The notes beneath the pieces are model-generated. The model ran no database searches, was not told where the DNA came from, and saw only the letters and a program-made list of their open reading frames with translations. Made by a program: the position numbers and the translations under genes. Positions 62,911 through 64,000 of a stretch of 64,000 bases of DNA are shown in pieces. Within the stretch, counting starts at the first letter, position 1. Each line of letters begins with the position of its first letter. The DNA is from an uncultured Flavobacteriaceae bacterium (GTDB lineage: Bacteria > Bacteroidota > Bacteroidia > Flavobacteriales > Flavobacteriaceae), in contig CANLWB010000001.1 of assembly GCA_947494695.1 (NCBI GenBank), positions 248,001 through 312,000 on the forward strand, given 5' to 3'.

Positions 62911-64000
62911 TTATAAGTGTATATCGTATTTAATTAATAAATCCTGGACTTTTTTAATGACAATGGGTTTAGAGATGAAGTCGTCGATACCAGCTAAGGT
63001 AGCCTTTTTTCTGTCGTCGGTATAAGCGCTGGCAGAAACGGCTACAATTGGCATTGGGTTAGATTTAAATTTTTCGGTTTTTTTAATGTTTTTAGTGGCA
63101 TCTAATCCGTCCATTACGGGCATTTGTATATCCATAAAAACCATATCGTACCTATTAACGTTAAATTGTTCTATGGCTTCAATTCCGTTATTAGCGTAGT
63201 CTATGCTTAGGTTAAATTTACTTAGCATAAGCCCTATAACTTTTTGATTCATCGCATTATCATCGACCACAAGGACACTGGTTGTTTCTCTAATTTTAGG
63301 AAGGTTATTTGCGAGTATGTTAGAATTGAGTTGAGTTACCTCATTGCTTTCACGTTCTAGTTTCAGGCTAAAGTAGAAACGGCTCCCTGTGTTTAATGAG
63401 GTTGTAAACTTTAATTCACTATCCATTAAACTCGCCAACTCATTAGAAATGGTTAATCCTAAACCAGTACCTCCAAATTTTCTTGTAGTTGAGAGGTCTA
63501 CCTGTTCAAACGCCTGAAATATTTTTTTAGACTCTTCTTCGTTCATTCCAATTCCTGTATCCTCAACAGAGACATGAAAAATGTCAAGAGTATCGTCAAA
63601 CTTTTCCTGTGTAATGTCCAGTTTTACCCATCCTTTATGAGTAAATTTAATCGCATTGTTAAGAAGGTTAATAACAATTTGATTTATTCGAATGCTATCA
63701 CCAATAATGAGTTCTGAAGCTTCCGGAGATCGTTCAAAGTTGTATATAAGTTCGATATTTTTTTCTGATGCCTGGTATTTAAAAATATTAATGAGCTGGT
63801 TTAAATCCTGATTTAAATTTAGGCTACTTTTTTCAAGTTCCATTTTACCGGCTGATATTTTAGAATAGTCCAGTATAAGATTTATTAAGCCTAAAAGATG
63901 GCTGGAAGAGTAATTAGCAATGTCCAGTAACTCTACCTGTTCATCATTTAACTTAGATTGATTTAATAAATTCAAAATACCAATAATGCCATTTAGGGGT
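62911..64000 (-). CDS. Hybrid histidine kinase, C-terminal part (gene continues beyond base 64000)
   Basis: Visible part of about 363 codons. The frame continues to the window edge as PLNGIIGILNLLNQSKLND, the end of a HisKA H-box whose histidine lies just outside. Then come the HATPase_c N-box NLLNNAIKFTHKG, G1 VEDTGIGMNEEE, G2 GGTGLGLTISNELA, and a C-terminal receiver: DDNAMNQKVIGLM, phospho-Asp in MVFMDIQMPVMDG, Thr/Ala region AVSASAYTDD and Lys in DFISKPI. The internal TTG at 63975 is not a start. It would need an HPt partner; an HPt protein is encoded at 13944-14315, but no link is shown. Confidence 0.92.
   Translation of the reverse strand, partial: PLNGIIGILNLLNQSKLNDEQVELLDIANYSSSHLLGLINLILDYSKISAGKMELEKSSLNLNQDLNQLINIFKYQASEKNIELIYNFERSPEASELIIGDSIRINQIVINLLNNAIKFTHKGWVKLDITQEKFDDTLDIFHVSVEDTGIGMNEEESKKIFQAFEQVDLSTTRKFGGTGLGLTISNELASLMDSELKFTTSLNTGSRFYFSLKLERESNEVTQLNSNILANNLPKIRETTSVLVVDDNAMNQKVIGLMLSKFNLSIDYANNGIEAIEQFNVNRYDMVFMDIQMPVMDGLDATKNIKKTEKFKSNPMPIVAVSASAYTDDRKKATLAGIDDFISKPIVIKKVQDLLIKYDIHL

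Noticed and set aside
1-64000. tRNA or rRNA genes
   Set aside because: No cloverleaf with a TTC-type T-loop or rRNA sequence was noticed while reading the intergenic regions; RNA B has a four-helix shape but lacks tRNA signatures.

Overview
The window looks like a chromosomal segment of a member of the Flavobacteriaceae (Bacteroidota). The DNA is AT-rich and genes lack Shine-Dalgarno sequences. Many genes are instead preceded by the Bacteroidota -7 promoter element TAnnTTTG. The gene content fits too: a SUF operon with DUF2480/DUF3078 genes at its tail, a type IX secretion sorting tail, a three-gene succinate dehydrogenase with cytochrome b558, and a type II-C CRISPR-Cas locus.

Layout. 1-580: 5' part of ileS (minus strand). 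581-2560: a gene-poor stretch with two candidate structured RNAs (about 1085-1238 and 1742-1897), a small HTH protein and a clear tracrRNA (2370-2460, minus). 2563-7904: type II-C CRISPR-Cas with a compact cas9 (1128 aa), a 10-repeat array starting 16 bp after the cas9 stop, and cas2/cas1 facing it on the other strand. 8092-11115: two unknown genes and a GNAT/HTH toxin-antitoxin-like pair. 11319-14315: an endonuclease/exonuclease/phosphatase-family protein, hflX and an HPt protein. 14731-23998: a suf operon on the minus strand (sufA, a broken four-helix-bundle gene, sufB, a lipoprotein, sufC, sufD, sufS, an unknown, sufE, sufT, DUF2480, DUF3078).

24390-31714: an RHS/YD-repeat surface protein locus. 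The first gene is interrupted by an in-frame TGA, the second carries an AT-rich variable tail, and a small two-helix membrane protein follows as candidate immunity protein. 32764-37242: a four-gene operon of a cytochrome c peroxidase/MauG-like protein, an MbnP-like protein and two propeller lipoproteins. 37481-43638: thiL, two small paralogous CxxC proteins, an alpha/beta hydrolase, an ACT-like protein divergent from an aspartate kinase gene, and an M24 aminopeptidase. 43835-52240: a T9SS-exported matrixin-like protease, a sortilin/BNR-propeller protein and sdhCAB. 52634-55021: a decayed two-gene locus. 55282-64000: M28 peptidase, a giant outer-membrane protein, exonuclease III, an OmpA-type lipoprotein, an aldo/keto reductase and the C-terminal part of a hybrid histidine kinase.

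The most unusual region is 1-8 kb. The CRISPR locus is internally coherent: the tracrRNA anti-repeat matches the array repeat and fixes the crRNA strand. Next to it are two RNAs with extensive self-complementarity and TAnnTTTG promoters that I cannot assign firmly to a known family; one has a 6S-like rod shape and the other a four-helix junction. The second theme is gene decay: two TGG-to-TGA changes, both in a TGAGGG context, plus single-base frameshifts and an internal deletion in four accessory genes.
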